This document shows, in pieces, positions 37,429 to 47,064 of a DNA stretch of 64,000 nt. Made by a program: the position numbers and the translations under genes. The stretch's first letter is position 1; every line of letters starts with the position of its first letter. Origin of the DNA: Lichenibacterium ramalinae (GTDB lineage: Bacteria > Pseudomonadota > Alphaproteobacteria > Rhizobiales > Beijerinckiaceae). The DNA lies in NCBI RefSeq assembly GCF_004137085.1, contig NZ_QYBC01000022.1, positions 1-64,000 on the forward strand, in the 5' to 3' direction. Below the pieces are notes generated by a model. The model was not told the origin of the DNA. It searched no databases and saw only the letters and a program-made list of their open reading frames with translations.

Positions 37429-38679
37429 TCAAGCGGTGTTCGGGCGTGCGGCTGCGGACAGGAAGGATCGCAGCGTCGCGGAGAAGACCGGGTCCGTCCT
37501 GTCGATGGCTCGCGCGGCGCTCTCGCGTGCGCTCGACGCGGCGCGGCGGCCGTCGGCATCGTCGAGCAGCCACCGGGTCAAGGCCGCGAGATGTCTCGCG
37601 TCGTCCCGGAACACGTGCCGACCGATGTCGTCGTCCGGGTGGGAGCCGGGCGTGTCGCTGACGACCAACGAACCGGACGCCATGATCTGCGTCACGCACC
37701 GGTGCCAGTCGAACTGGGGAAACTCGTCCTCGGCGAGCTGCAGCGTGATCTTCGCATGGCCGCTGACGTGGCCTGCCAGGCGATGGTGGCTGCGGCGCTC
37801 GACGCTTTCGTCGAGGCTGTCCCGTCCCCCCTGCGCGCCGTAGACGAAACAGGGTCGTTCGGCCAGCGCCGCGGCGTGGCGCCGAAGGACGGCGCTCCGT
37901 CGGGCGCTGAGCGGGTCGAAGAACGCGATGTCGACCGGGCGGGTCTCCCAATCCCAAGGGTCGAAGTCCAGCCTGCGAGCGACGCCCGGCAGGGCTTGCA
38001 CCAGCGGATGCCCGAGATCGGTGGGTGCGAGCCAACGGCTGCGGAGCGGGGTGGCGAACCGCATCAGAAGCGCGGGCCACCCCGAGGCCTGGAAGATCCT
38101 GGCGGCCTGGGGCGACGCATCCAACACGCCGCGAGAGCGCAGGAGCCACGGCAGCGAGCGTTCGAAGGCGCGATGGTGCAACGGTGCGGTGTTGAACACC
38201 AGGCTGCGTTCGACCGCGTCGCTCCGGGCCCAGAGCGCGCCGAGCCCGACGTCGAAGAAGCTGTGAGGCGCGACCACGACCGGGAGCCCATGGTCGCCGT
38301 CGGGGCTGGAAGTCTCGTCCTTCAGGACCGCCGCGACGCCGGAGCGCGTGAGGGACTCCGCCAGGTCGGCCGCCAGCGCGATGTCGGAAGGGTCGCTCCC
38401 CGTGCTGACGAGGATCGATACGGGCGGACATGCGGCCGCGGCGGCGTCGACCGAGGAGGTTTCCGTCGGTGTCGGCGTCGCGGGACCGGCGCTCGCCTGT
38501 CCCCAAGCGCGCGCGATGGCCTCCCGCCGGAAAGCCGTGCGGCCCTCGGCGAGGCCATGGCGGAAGGCATGTTGGGCCGGATCGACGCCGCCGCCTCTGA
38601 GATCGGGGTTCAGCGCCAGGTAGTCCTCGACGTCGAAGAACGTCAGCGCCGTCAGGCGTTCGACCGGCGTCCGGGTCAT
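37429..38679 (-). CDS. Glycosyltransferase-like protein with one FDxxxY repeat
   Basis: 416 residues. One copy of the F-D-x-x-x-Y repeat stands at the N-terminus (FFDVEDYLALNPDL ... HGLAEGRTAF, residues ~14-50), followed by a linker and a region that resembles GT4/GT1-type transferases lacking a strong N-terminal half: VVVAPHSFFDVG, SLVFNTAPLHH, DIAFFDPLSARRS and ITLQLAEDEFPQFDWHRCVTQIMASGSLVVSD. The last block is the usual acceptor/donor loop of such enzymes. Family assignment beyond glycosyltransferase-like is uncertain. The repeat ties it to the two large paralogues at 29.7-34.9 kb. Confidence 0.7.
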   Translation of the reverse strand: MTRTPVERLTALTFFDVEDYLALNPDLRGGGVDPAQHAFRHGLAEGRTAFRREAIARAWGQASAGPATPTPTETSSVDAAAAACPPVSILVSTGSDPSDIALAADLAESLTRSGVAAVLKDETSSPDGDHGLPVVVAPHSFFDVGLGALWARSDAVERSLVFNTAPLHHRAFERSLPWLLRSRGVLDASPQAARIFQASGWPALLMRFATPLRSRWLAPTDLGHPLVQALPGVARRLDFDPWDWETRPVDIAFFDPLSARRSAVLRRHAAALAERPCFVYGAQGGRDSLDESVERRSHHRLAGHVSGHAKITLQLAEDEFPQFDWHRCVTQIMASGSLVVSDTPGSHPDDDIGRHVFRDDARHLAALTRWLLDDADGRRAASSARESAARAIDRTDPVFSATLRSFLSAAARPNTA

Positions 38680-38782
38680 GGTATGCCGCGCTCGAACCGC
38701 CCGGTCCGACGGACCGCAGCCGTGCGCCGCAGGATCCTCCGAGATGCGATGACGGACGACGCTCCGCCGCAGGTGGGACTCG

Positions 38783-39508
38783 TCATGGCCGATGTCGAAC
38801 CACCCTGACGAGGCGGGACGGCACGCGACGCAGACCGCGCAGGAGCCGGCCGGCCCAGCGCAGGGGACGGCCGACCTTCCAGCTCGTCGAGGCGTAGATC
38901 GACGCCAGCTGCCGTTTCGCAGCCTCGGCCTCGGCCTGGGCTGCCTTCGCCTCGCTGGATCGCAAGGCGATCAGCGCCGACAGGTGGAAGGCTTCCGACC
39001 GGAACCGTTCCTCGGCCTCGGCGAGGGTCAGGCGCAACAGGCCTTCGCGCTCCTCCGCGGCGGCGACCTTCGCATCCCGCTCTCCCACCATGGTGTCGCG
39101 GGCGGCAAGGGTGTCGCGCAGGGCGGCGAGGTCGCGCGCGGCTTGCTCGACTTCGGACCGGTGCTTCAGCTCGACCCTTTCCGAAACCTGCTCGAACGTC
39201 TTGGACAGGTCGTCCGATTGGCGGGCCAGGGCTCGAGCGTGGTCCTGCTTCAGGAGTTCGACGTCCTCGACGCTACGGAAGCCCGCGTCGGCCCACCTCA
39301 CCTTCTCCGCCTCGAGGGATCGGCATCGGAGCAACAGATGCTCGTAGGCGTCCTCGTGCTCGTCGCGGGCCAGCGCCCGCGCCCGGACAGCGGCCTCGCG
39401 CAGGGCGATCTCCCGGTTGAGATCCGCTTCGAGACGTGCCACCGTTCCGATGGCGTCGTCGCCGGCATGGGCTTCCGGCTCGAGCGCCGCCATCGCTGAG
39501 TCGCTCAT
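38783..39508 (-). CDS. Coiled-coil protein with STSWK tail
   Basis: 241 residues, almost wholly alpha-helical coiled coil rich in Ala, Glu and Arg (for example ARLEADLNREIALREAAV and VELLKQDHARALARQ). It ends with SIYASTSWKVGRPLRW and a very basic stretch (GRLLRGLRRVPSRLVRVV). The same Ser-Thr-Ser-Trp-Lys/Arg tail occurs at the end of the coiled coil of the sulfotransferase-like protein and at the start of the 945-residue glycosyltransferase. No enzymatic domain is visible. It may be a scaffold or membrane-docking subunit for the glycan enzymes; that is inference. The start is uncertain: ATGs at 39547 and 39553 are in frame upstream. Confidence 0.6.
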   Translation of the reverse strand: MSDSAMAALEPEAHAGDDAIGTVARLEADLNREIALREAAVRARALARDEHEDAYEHLLLRCRSLEAEKVRWADAGFRSVEDVELLKQDHARALARQSDDLSKTFEQVSERVELKHRSEVEQAARDLAALRDTLAARDTMVGERDAKVAAAEEREGLLRLTLAEAEERFRSEAFHLSALIALRSSEAKAAQAEAEAAKRQLASIYASTSWKVGRPLRWAGRLLRGLRRVPSRLVRVVRHRP

Positions 39509-39734
39509 CTCCAGGCGGCCCCCCGTGTCGCAGTCTTGTTCACGCATGATCATCGGCGGTGTCGTCCTCCCGACGACGGAGCAGAGAGAGCCACGCCGGA
39601 GCCGCTCGCCGCCATCTGCGACAGCCCTGTGAACCCTGGTCGGCTTGCGGCGTGGATACCGCATTCGTCACGGGCCCGTCCAGCACGCTCGCGGCGGGCC
39701 ATGCCGGGCTGTCCGGCGGTGGCCACCCGGCCGG

Positions 39735-41717
39735 TCACACGAGCCGATCGTTGCGCACCGAGAGGTCGACGAGGCGGCGGAGCGACGCGGGCAGCGCTTC
39801 GGCGTAGGCGTTCCAGACGACGCGGTTGTTGTCGAATTCGTCCGTCGACATCAACATGCCGCTCGGCACGCGGCGGTACCAGTACAGCGGCTCCGGCAGG
39901 GACAGGATCGACAGACCCGCCAGCGCGGCGCGGGCATGGAGGTGCCAGTCCTCGTAGCCCACGCCCCGACGCTCGTGGAAGAAGCCGATGCTGTCGAAGA
40001 CCCGCCGTCGATACATGCCGGTGGCGTCGCCGAACACGTTGACGGAAAGGCCGAGTTCGACCGACCCGCCCGGAAAGCCCCAGCGCTCGGCGGCGAAGAG
40101 GTCGGCGGGTTCGGGCTCGGCGGCGGCGTCGCGGAAGATCGCCATCTGGCAGGTCAGGATGTCCACCCCCGTGCGCGACATGGCGGCGTCGAGCCGCTCG
40201 ATCATGTCGGGAAAGGCGAGGTTGTCGTCGTCCATGAAGACGATGCGCTCGGCCCGTGTCGCCCGAATGCCGGCATTGCGGGCGGCGCCGAGGTATCCGT
40301 TGGCCTGTCGCACGACGTCGAGCCGGAACGGCCACGCCCGGCTCTCGACGGCTCGCAAGCCCGCGATCGCGTCGGGCGAAAGGCTGCCGTCGTCGACGAG
40401 GACGAGGTCGAAATCCGTGCGGGTCTGCGCCGCCAGCGATTCCAGGGTCTGGACGAGCAGGGCCGGCCGTTCATGGTGGGTGAGGACCACGGCGATGCGT
40501 TCGCCGGGGCGGACCGGCGCCGGTGGCGGCGCCGGCCGCGCCGCGACCCCGTCGAGCCAGGCGATCCACCGCGCCGCGACGTCGGCCTCCGCATAGGCCG
40601 GGCGGGCGGGCGCGAAGGACTGCCCCAGGACCGCGCCGATGCGCGCCGCCAGGGCGGCGGCGCGGGGCTCGACCAGGACCCGCTCCCGGTCCTCCGCGGC
40701 GACGAGCTCCGGGATGCCGCCCGTGCGGGTCGACAGGAACGGGATCGCGCGGCGCAGGCACTCCGAGATGACGCAGGGCGCGTTGTCGACGAGGGACGGT
40801 ATCACGGCCAAGCACTGCCGATCGCGCAGGAAGGCCTGGGCGCCGTCGGTGTCGAGATCGGTCTCGAACGAAAGGCGCGCCAGGAGGGAGGGCCGGCGGC
40901 GGGCCACGACGTCGCGGATGCCGTCCGGCGTGTGCGAGGCCGGCTTGCCCAGGAACACGACGTCGAAATCGCGGTCGGCGAGCGCTTCCGACGTGATGGC
41001 GTCGAGGAAGAGATCGACCCCCTTGCGCGTCTCGAGCCGGCCGAAGAAGGCGATGCGGGCGACGCTGTCCAGCGCCCGGCCCTGCCGTTCCGGCAGGACG
41101 TCGTCGGGGTCCGACCAGAGATAGAGCGGCACGGCATCGACACTGGGCGCCATGGGTTCGCCGCTCGCGAGCAGCCAGTCGCGCATGTAGAGCGACGGGC
41201 ACAGGACCGCGTCGGCCTTCTGCAGGGCCACGCGCTCCATGTGGAGGTGCGCGAGACTGCGCTGGTCGCGTGCCAGGGCCCGGTTGGCGTCGAGCAGCCA
41301 GGCCGTCGGCCCGTGGGCGATGACGACCAGTGCCGTCGTGGTGAAGGCCAGGCCGGCCTGCTTGGCCACGATGCTGCTGAACGCCGGCCCCTCCCAGTCC
41401 TGGAACAGGATGACGTCCTGGTCGAGCGTGCGGAGATGGTCGTAGATGACGCAGGTTTCGCGCAGCCAGAGCGGGTAGGTCTCGCCCCATCGCGCGTCGA
41501 AATGCGTGATGGCGATGCCGGCGGCCTCGCAGCGCCGGATCCAGGGGCTCGTGTAGTCGATCCAGGGCGCGCCCGTGTAGAGCAGCGTGACGCTGTGGCC
41601 GGCACCCGCCAGGAACAACGCCAGATGGCTGGTCGCCGTGCCGATCCCGCCGTTCTTGTGGGCGCCCAGCAGCTCGCTGGTGACGAAGCAGACGCGGAGC
41701 GGAGGCCGCCGCGTCAT
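39735..41717 (-). CDS. Bifunctional GT4-GT2 glycosyltransferase
   Basis: 660 residues with two catalytic domains. The N-terminal GT4 half (about 1-380) has HKNGGIGTATSHLALFLAGAG, the donor-domain start IAFFGRLETRKGVDLFLDAI and the late loop IPSLVDNAPCVISECLRR. The C-terminal GT2 half (about 395-640) has AVVLTHHERPALLVQTLESL, LVLVDDGSLSP, the metal motif IVFMDDDNLAFPDM and GYEDWHLHARA. It likely adds two sugars in sequence. Its ATG overlaps the stop of the upstream sulfotransferase-like gene (ATGA at 41714-41717), so the two are translationally coupled. After its own stop, 226 bases lead to the coiled-coil gene. Confidence 0.88.
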   Translation of the reverse strand: MTRRPPLRVCFVTSELLGAHKNGGIGTATSHLALFLAGAGHSVTLLYTGAPWIDYTSPWIRRCEAAGIAITHFDARWGETYPLWLRETCVIYDHLRTLDQDVILFQDWEGPAFSSIVAKQAGLAFTTTALVVIAHGPTAWLLDANRALARDQRSLAHLHMERVALQKADAVLCPSLYMRDWLLASGEPMAPSVDAVPLYLWSDPDDVLPERQGRALDSVARIAFFGRLETRKGVDLFLDAITSEALADRDFDVVFLGKPASHTPDGIRDVVARRRPSLLARLSFETDLDTDGAQAFLRDRQCLAVIPSLVDNAPCVISECLRRAIPFLSTRTGGIPELVAAEDRERVLVEPRAAALAARIGAVLGQSFAPARPAYAEADVAARWIAWLDGVAARPAPPPAPVRPGERIAVVLTHHERPALLVQTLESLAAQTRTDFDLVLVDDGSLSPDAIAGLRAVESRAWPFRLDVVRQANGYLGAARNAGIRATRAERIVFMDDDNLAFPDMIERLDAAMSRTGVDILTCQMAIFRDAAAEPEPADLFAAERWGFPGGSVELGLSVNVFGDATGMYRRRVFDSIGFFHERRGVGYEDWHLHARAALAGLSILSLPEPLYWYRRVPSGMLMSTDEFDNNRVVWNAYAEALPASLRRLVDLSVRNDRLV

Positions 41718-43087
41718 GCGCGCCCCCGCACCCTGCGCGACAGGGCGCGCAGCGGCGCCGTGACGCGCCACGATGTGGACGCGTGGATGGCCGCGACACG
41801 GGCCTCGCCGTCCTCCAACACGCGCTGCATTCGGCCGGTCTCGGCGGCATGGTGGTGCTCCAGCCGGGCGAGATCCGTTCGGGCGGCGGCCAACCGGTCC
41901 TCGAGCGCCCCGAAGCGGGCCTCGCCCTCGGCGACGAGCCGTTCGAGATGCGTCACCTCGCCCTGCAGGCTGACGACCTGCCGATCGCGCGACCCCAGGG
42001 CCAGCTGCAGGCTCGACCGGTCGTTGTTGGCCTGCGTGAGGGCCTGCCAAGTCCGCTGCTGGCCTTCGCGCAGGCGGGCCTCGGCGTCGAGCGACAGGTC
42101 CAGCTGCTCGCGCCGCGCCGTGCTCTCCTCGTAGAAGCGCCAAACCAGCGGGTACAGGTTCTCCAGCGTGGCGACGAGGTCGCCGGCGCCCCCGATGCGC
42201 TCGGAAAATTCCGCGTGGATGGCGTCGACCCGCGCATTGTCGTCGCCGACCCGGCAGAGTTCCGCGTGGCAGACCGAGGCCAGCGCCGCGAGGTCGAGCC
42301 CACGCAGGTTGCGGACGTCGGGGTCGACGGCCGGGTGGTGGTCCTCGGCCTGCGCGTTGCCGTGCAGAAAGGCATCGACGGCGCCTTCCTTCTCGGTCCC
42401 GAGGCCCGGGAAGGCGATGCCGAGGTCGCGCGCCACGCGCCCCACTTCACCGCGCCAGTCGGCCAGGAGGTCGCTGTAGCGCAGGAAGACGCGGGGATGG
42501 CCGCGAGAGCCACGGACGGCCGCCAGCGTGTAGCGCAGCCAGACGGCTTCGCCGCGCGGCTGGACCCAGGCGTCGTAGGGGATGGTCTTGAGGTGCCGGC
42601 GGCGCAGCGAGAGCGCGACGTCGGCCGGATGGCGCAGCGGCAGGACGTGGACAACGCGGTAGCCCGCTTCGGCGAGGGCGCGGTTCCACACCGGCGCCAA
42701 CAGGGCCGTGCGGGGATCCTTGAGGACGATCAGCGGCTCGTCGCCGAAGGAACGGCCGACGAGCCGGACGGCTTCGGCCGTGAAGGCCGCGGCGGCGGGC
42801 GAGGCGAACCAATCGGGGGCGATGTCGCCGACGCCGTAGAGGTCCGAACCCGCGTCCGCCAGCATGCGGTCGTTGAGGTCCACCATGCCCCGGGGCTCCC
42901 AGTGGCCGTGGGGATTGCCCTCGTTGGCGGGAACCAAGTCCGTGGGCAGGGCGGCCCCGAGCAGCGACAGGGTGCGGGCCAGGGCCGAGGTGCCGTTGCG
43001 GTGCATGCCGGTGATCAGCACCGCAGTTCGCGGCGGAGCGCCGACAGGCGCGGGCCTCGACGCCCCGCCACCGATATTGACCGCCAC
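41714..43087 (-). CDS. Sulfotransferase-like protein with coiled-coil tail
   Basis: 457 residues. The N-terminal half is a PAPS-dependent sulfotransferase-like P-loop fold: AVLITGMHRNGTSALARTL (5'-phosphosulfate loop), IVLKDPRTALLAPVW and LPLRHPADVALSLRRR (3'-phosphate region). The C-terminal third is a coiled coil that ends with IHASTSWRVTAPLRALSRR. It could sulfate a glycan or a glycoprotein, but many proteins of this fold in glycan clusters have untested activity. Start: a GTG at 43087 with AGGAGG 6 bases upstream is better than the GTG six codons earlier. Coupled to the GT4-GT2 gene by a 4-base overlap. Confidence 0.78.
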   Translation of the reverse strand: MAVNIGGGASRPAPVGAPPRTAVLITGMHRNGTSALARTLSLLGAALPTDLVPANEGNPHGHWEPRGMVDLNDRMLADAGSDLYGVGDIAPDWFASPAAAAFTAEAVRLVGRSFGDEPLIVLKDPRTALLAPVWNRALAEAGYRVVHVLPLRHPADVALSLRRRHLKTIPYDAWVQPRGEAVWLRYTLAAVRGSRGHPRVFLRYSDLLADWRGEVGRVARDLGIAFPGLGTEKEGAVDAFLHGNAQAEDHHPAVDPDVRNLRGLDLAALASVCHAELCRVGDDNARVDAIHAEFSERIGGAGDLVATLENLYPLVWRFYEESTARREQLDLSLDAEARLREGQQRTWQALTQANNDRSSLQLALGSRDRQVVSLQGEVTHLERLVAEGEARFGALEDRLAAARTDLARLEHHHAAETGRMQRVLEDGEARVAAIHASTSWRVTAPLRALSRRVRGRA

Positions 43088-43166
43088 GCTCGTCCTCCTG
43101 ATCACCGCGAGGGTCCGTGTTCCGGCTCCCCGCTTCGGTCCCTACCCGGCCTTCGGTCGGGCCGCG

Positions 43167-44669
43167 TCAGCGCTCGTGCGCGGCCTGCGACGAGGCTTCC
43201 CAGATCGGCGCCAGCAGATACTGGATGACGCGACGGCTGCCGGTCTGCACCTCCGCCGTCACCATCATGCCGGGCATGAGCGGCACTTCCTTGCCGTCGG
43301 CGTTGATGGAGGTCCGGTCGAGCTGCACGGTGACGGGATAGACGAGGTTCTGCACCTTCTGGCTGCCCGAAAGCGCCGAACCGTTGATGGGGCGCGCCAG
43401 CGTGCTGGCATCCGAAGACGCGGTCGCCTCCTGCGAATCCACGGCCTCGTTCGAGATGCGCTTCACCGTGCCCTTCAGCGTGCCGTAGTGGCTGAACGGG
43501 AAGGCCTCGACCTTCAGCACGACCTCCTGGTCGGGCTTGATGAAGCCGATGTCCTGGTTCTGCACCAGGGCCATGACCTCGAGGGCGCCGCTCGCCGGCA
43601 CGATCACCATGAGGGGCTGGCCGGAGGTCACGACCTGGCCGACCGTTGTGACGGCCAGTTGCTGCACGGTGCCGTCGATGGGCGCCACGATGCGGGCGTG
43701 CTCGGCCTTGTCGGTTGCCTTGACATAGGTCTGCTCGACATCGTCGCGCTTGCGCTGGGCGTCGCTGAGCTTCTGGTTCTGGGTGGCGAGGAAGTCGCGC
43801 TTCGCCTGGTCGAGCCGGCGGCGCAGCGACACGGCGGCGGCGTCGTTCTCGAGCATCTGGCCGCGGTCGTCGGCGAGGTTGCGCTGCTCGTTCTCGACGA
43901 GCTGGCTGGCGTCGATGACGGCGGCATGCGAGCCGGACTGGCGCGATTCCAGCGTCTGCTTCATGGTCAGCCGCTCGGTCATCGAGGCGATGACCTTTTC
44001 GCGCGCCTGCGAGCTGTCCTTGAGGCGCGTCGAGCGCGCCGTCTTCTCGGCGAGCTGGGCCTGCAGGCTCTCGACCTGGGCCTGGTACTGGCTCATCTCG
44101 GCCTGGAACACGGCGTCGTCGCGGCGCCGGTACACGTCCGACACGTCGGCGGGGTAGATGATGGCCGAGTTGGCGATGTTGCCCTGCACGTCGAAGATCT
44201 CGGTCGTGCGGCGGGCGATCTCGGCGTGGAGCGACTGCAGCTCGGCCGAGGCGGCGGCGCGGTCGGCCTCGCTCTGCGTGGCGTCGAGGGCGACGAGGAG
44301 CTCGCCGGCCTTGACCTTGGCGCCGTTCGAGACCGCGATCTCGGACACGCGGCCGACGTCGAGCGGTTGCACGACCTTGGAGCGGCCGCTCGGCTGGATG
44401 CGCCCCTGCGCCTCGGCGTAGATGTCGATCTTGGCGAAGGAGCTCCAGGCGATGGCGGCCGTCAGCATGCCGCAGATCGTCCAAAGCATGAAGGACATCT
44501 TGGGCGAGGCCGGCGTCTCGAGGATCTCGAGATGGGCGGGCAGGAACTCGGTATAGGCCGAGCCGGGCTTGGACACGACCGGGCCGGGTTTCACCAGGGC
44601 GGGCAGCCGCGAGATGACCGCCGGGAGCTTGGCGCGACGGGGCGCCGGGAGCGGGACGGGGGTGCTCAT
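43167..44669 (-). CDS. Type I secretion adaptor, HlyD family
   Basis: A 500-residue periplasmic adaptor (membrane fusion protein). One transmembrane helix at residues ~58-79 (MSFMLWTICGMLTAAIAW), a biotinyl-lipoyl-like region (VVQPLDVGRVSEIAVSNGAKVKAGELLVAL), long coiled-coil hairpin (LQSLHAEIARRTTEIF to RDDVEQTYVKATDKAE), the second lipoyl half (IVAPIDGTVQQLAV) and a beta-barrel C-terminus ending in the family block MPGMMVTAEVQTGSRRVIQYLLAP. With the ABC transporter it would form the inner-membrane part of a type I secretion system; the outer-membrane TolC-like component is not in the window. Its ATG overlaps the ABC gene stop (ATGA). Confidence 0.93.
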   Translation of the reverse strand: MSTPVPLPAPRRAKLPAVISRLPALVKPGPVVSKPGSAYTEFLPAHLEILETPASPKMSFMLWTICGMLTAAIAWSSFAKIDIYAEAQGRIQPSGRSKVVQPLDVGRVSEIAVSNGAKVKAGELLVALDATQSEADRAAASAELQSLHAEIARRTTEIFDVQGNIANSAIIYPADVSDVYRRRDDAVFQAEMSQYQAQVESLQAQLAEKTARSTRLKDSSQAREKVIASMTERLTMKQTLESRQSGSHAAVIDASQLVENEQRNLADDRGQMLENDAAAVSLRRRLDQAKRDFLATQNQKLSDAQRKRDDVEQTYVKATDKAEHARIVAPIDGTVQQLAVTTVGQVVTSGQPLMVIVPASGALEVMALVQNQDIGFIKPDQEVVLKVEAFPFSHYGTLKGTVKRISNEAVDSQEATASSDASTLARPINGSALSGSQKVQNLVYPVTVQLDRTSINADGKEVPLMPGMMVTAEVQTGSRRVIQYLLAPIWEASSQAAHER

Positions 44670-46894
44670 GCGGCGGCGCTTTCGCCGGCCTGGATGCGCC
44701 ACAGGCGGCCGTAGAGGCTGGTGGGCAGGGCGAGGAGTTCGTTGTGCGACCCGTCCTCGACGATGGAGCCGTCCTGCACGGCGATGATGCGGTGGCAGCC
44801 CCGCACGGCCGCGAGGCGGTGCGCGATGATGATGACGGTGCGGCCGTGGACGATGTGGCGCATGTTGTCCTGGATGATGCGCTCGCTCTCGTAGTCCAGG
44901 GCCGAGGTGGCCTCGTCGAGGATGAGGATGCGGGGGTTGGCGGCGAGCGCCCGGGCGATGGCGAGCCGCTGGCGCTGGCCGCCCGACAGGTTGGCGCCGC
45001 GCTCCACGATCATGGTGTCGTAGCCGAGCGGCAGGCGGTTGATGAACTCGTCGGCGCCCGACAGGCGCGCCATGGCGATGACCTGTGCGCGGGACATGGC
45101 GGGATTCACCAGCGCGATGTTCTCGTGCACGGTCTTGTTGAAGAGCAGGTTCTCCTGCAGCACGACGCCGACCTGGCGCCGCAGCCAGGCGGGATCGACC
45201 TGGGCGACGTCGATGCCGTCGACGAGGATCTGGCCGCGCTCGGGCGTGTAGAGGCGCTGCACGAGCTTCGTCAGGGTCGACTTGCCCGAGCCCGACGGGC
45301 CCACGATGCCGATGACCTGGCCGGCCGGGATAGCGAGGTTGATGTTCTTCAGGATCTCGCGCCCGCCCGGCTCGTAGCGGAACGTCATGCCGCGCACCTG
45401 CACCTCGCCCTTGGCGGGCGGAAGGTGCGCCTGGGCCATGGAGGTGGATTCGGGGAAGTTGTTCATGATGTCGCCCAGCCGGTCGACCGAGATCTGCACC
45501 TGCTGGAAGTCCTGCCAGAGCTGCGACAGCCGCAGGATCGGGCCCGTCACCTGGCCGAAGATCATGTTGAAGGCGATGAGGCCGCCGACGGTGAGGTCGC
45601 CGTTGATGACGGCCTGGGCGCCGAAGAACAGCACGGCGGCGGTGGACAGCTTCGACACGTATTGGAACGCGTTCTGGCCGACGTTGGCGATCGACACGGC
45701 GTCGAAGGACGAGCCCACGTAGGCGGCGAGCTTCTCCTCCCAGTCCTGCCGCAGCACGGGCTCGATCGCCATGGCCTTCACGGTCTGGATGCCGACGATG
45801 GACTCGACGAGGAACTGTTGGGACAGCGCGCTCTTGTTGAACTTGTCCTTCATGCGCTCCATCAGCAGGGGCCGCATGATGTAGCCGATGACCACGTAGA
45901 CGGGCAGCGACAGCAGGGCGATGACCGACAGGAAGGGCGAATACGCCACCATGACGACGATGAGCACGACCGAGAAGATCACGTCGAGCCCCGTCAGCAG
46001 GGCGGAGCCGGTGAGGAAGTTGCGGACCTGCTCGATCTCGCGCATGCGGGCGACCGTCTGGCCGGTGGCGCGCGTCTCGAAATAGTTCAGCGGCAGCCGC
46101 ACCATGTGGTCGAACAGCTTGGCGCCGAGTTCGACGTCGATGCGGCTGGTCGTGTGGGTGAGCATGTAGGTGCGCAGCCAGGTCAGCAGCGCCTGGAACA
46201 GCCCGACGAGGCACATCCCCAGGATGACCATGTAGAGCGTCGACATGCCCTTGTGGGTGAGCACCTTGTCGATGACGATCTGGAACAGCAGCGGCGAGGC
46301 CAGCGTGCAGAGCTGAATGAACAGCGACGCCACGATGACGCTGGCGAGCGGCCTGCGGTAGCGCCACAGCGACGGCAGGAACCAGGACAGCGAGAAGGAG
46401 CCGACCTCCTGCTTCAGCGAGCTCCGCCGCGCGAAGAGCAGCAGCGTGCCGCCCCATTCAGGCGCGAGTTCGTCGTCCGACAGATTCTTGACGTCGCGCG
46501 TCACGGCATTGACGAGGCGCATCTTGCCGTCGTCGTGCCGCCGCCCGTAGATCCAGAAGGACCCGTCCTTCATCTCCAGCATGGCGGGGAGCGGCACGCC
46601 CACCAGCGCCTTGGCGGGCTGCTTGGTGAGGCGGCGGGCCTTGAGCTTGACGAGCTTGGCGGCCCGCACGATGTCGATCGACGAGCAGGGCTTGGTGCCG
46701 AGGCCCATCTCGTGGCGCACCTGGTCGATGTCGCAGGCGAGCTTGTGGAAGTTGGCCACCAGGGCCAGCGATGGCAGTCCCGTGTCGGCGGGGGGCGGCG
46801 GGGGAGCGGCCTGCGCCGGCTGCGGCGCGACGGGAACGGGCTTCTGCTCGCCGCTGCCCGGCTCGACCTTCTCCGCCACGGTGCTCAAGGACAT
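44666..46894 (-). CDS. Type I secretion ABC transporter (HlyB type)
   Basis: 742 residues. N-terminal peptidase C39-like domain (about 45-170) without the catalytic Cys-His pair, which in HlyB-type exporters docks RTX substrates without cutting them. A six-helix membrane domain follows (PLASVIVASLFIQLC onward), then the ATPase: Walker A GPSGSGKSTL, signature LSGGQRQRLAIARAL, Walker B ILILDEATSALD. The nearest RTX substrate gene is 3.1 kb upstream on the same strand, at 50.0-51.6 kb. The family exports proteins in one step by a C-terminal uncleaved signal. No promoter is clear in the 170-base gap before it. Confidence 0.94.
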   Translation of the reverse strand: MSLSTVAEKVEPGSGEQKPVPVAPQPAQAAPPPPPADTGLPSLALVANFHKLACDIDQVRHEMGLGTKPCSSIDIVRAAKLVKLKARRLTKQPAKALVGVPLPAMLEMKDGSFWIYGRRHDDGKMRLVNAVTRDVKNLSDDELAPEWGGTLLLFARRSSLKQEVGSFSLSWFLPSLWRYRRPLASVIVASLFIQLCTLASPLLFQIVIDKVLTHKGMSTLYMVILGMCLVGLFQALLTWLRTYMLTHTTSRIDVELGAKLFDHMVRLPLNYFETRATGQTVARMREIEQVRNFLTGSALLTGLDVIFSVVLIVVMVAYSPFLSVIALLSLPVYVVIGYIMRPLLMERMKDKFNKSALSQQFLVESIVGIQTVKAMAIEPVLRQDWEEKLAAYVGSSFDAVSIANVGQNAFQYVSKLSTAAVLFFGAQAVINGDLTVGGLIAFNMIFGQVTGPILRLSQLWQDFQQVQISVDRLGDIMNNFPESTSMAQAHLPPAKGEVQVRGMTFRYEPGGREILKNINLAIPAGQVIGIVGPSGSGKSTLTKLVQRLYTPERGQILVDGIDVAQVDPAWLRRQVGVVLQENLLFNKTVHENIALVNPAMSRAQVIAMARLSGADEFINRLPLGYDTMIVERGANLSGGQRQRLAIARALAANPRILILDEATSALDYESERIIQDNMRHIVHGRTVIIIAHRLAAVRGCHRIIAVQDGSIVEDGSHNELLALPTSLYGRLWRIQAGESAAA

Positions 46895-47064
46895 TCAGTC
46901 AATCCATTGGAACGGCGGGTGCCGGCGACGCTTCCTCATACACCCCGTAGGGTTAACGGGCCAGCGACGCGAGAAAAAGCCGGAGTGCGACGGAACCAAG
47001 CGGTGGAATGGCCTCGGATTGTGGCCATATCGAGGGGTCTGGCCGGCGCCCCTCGACAGGGTCG

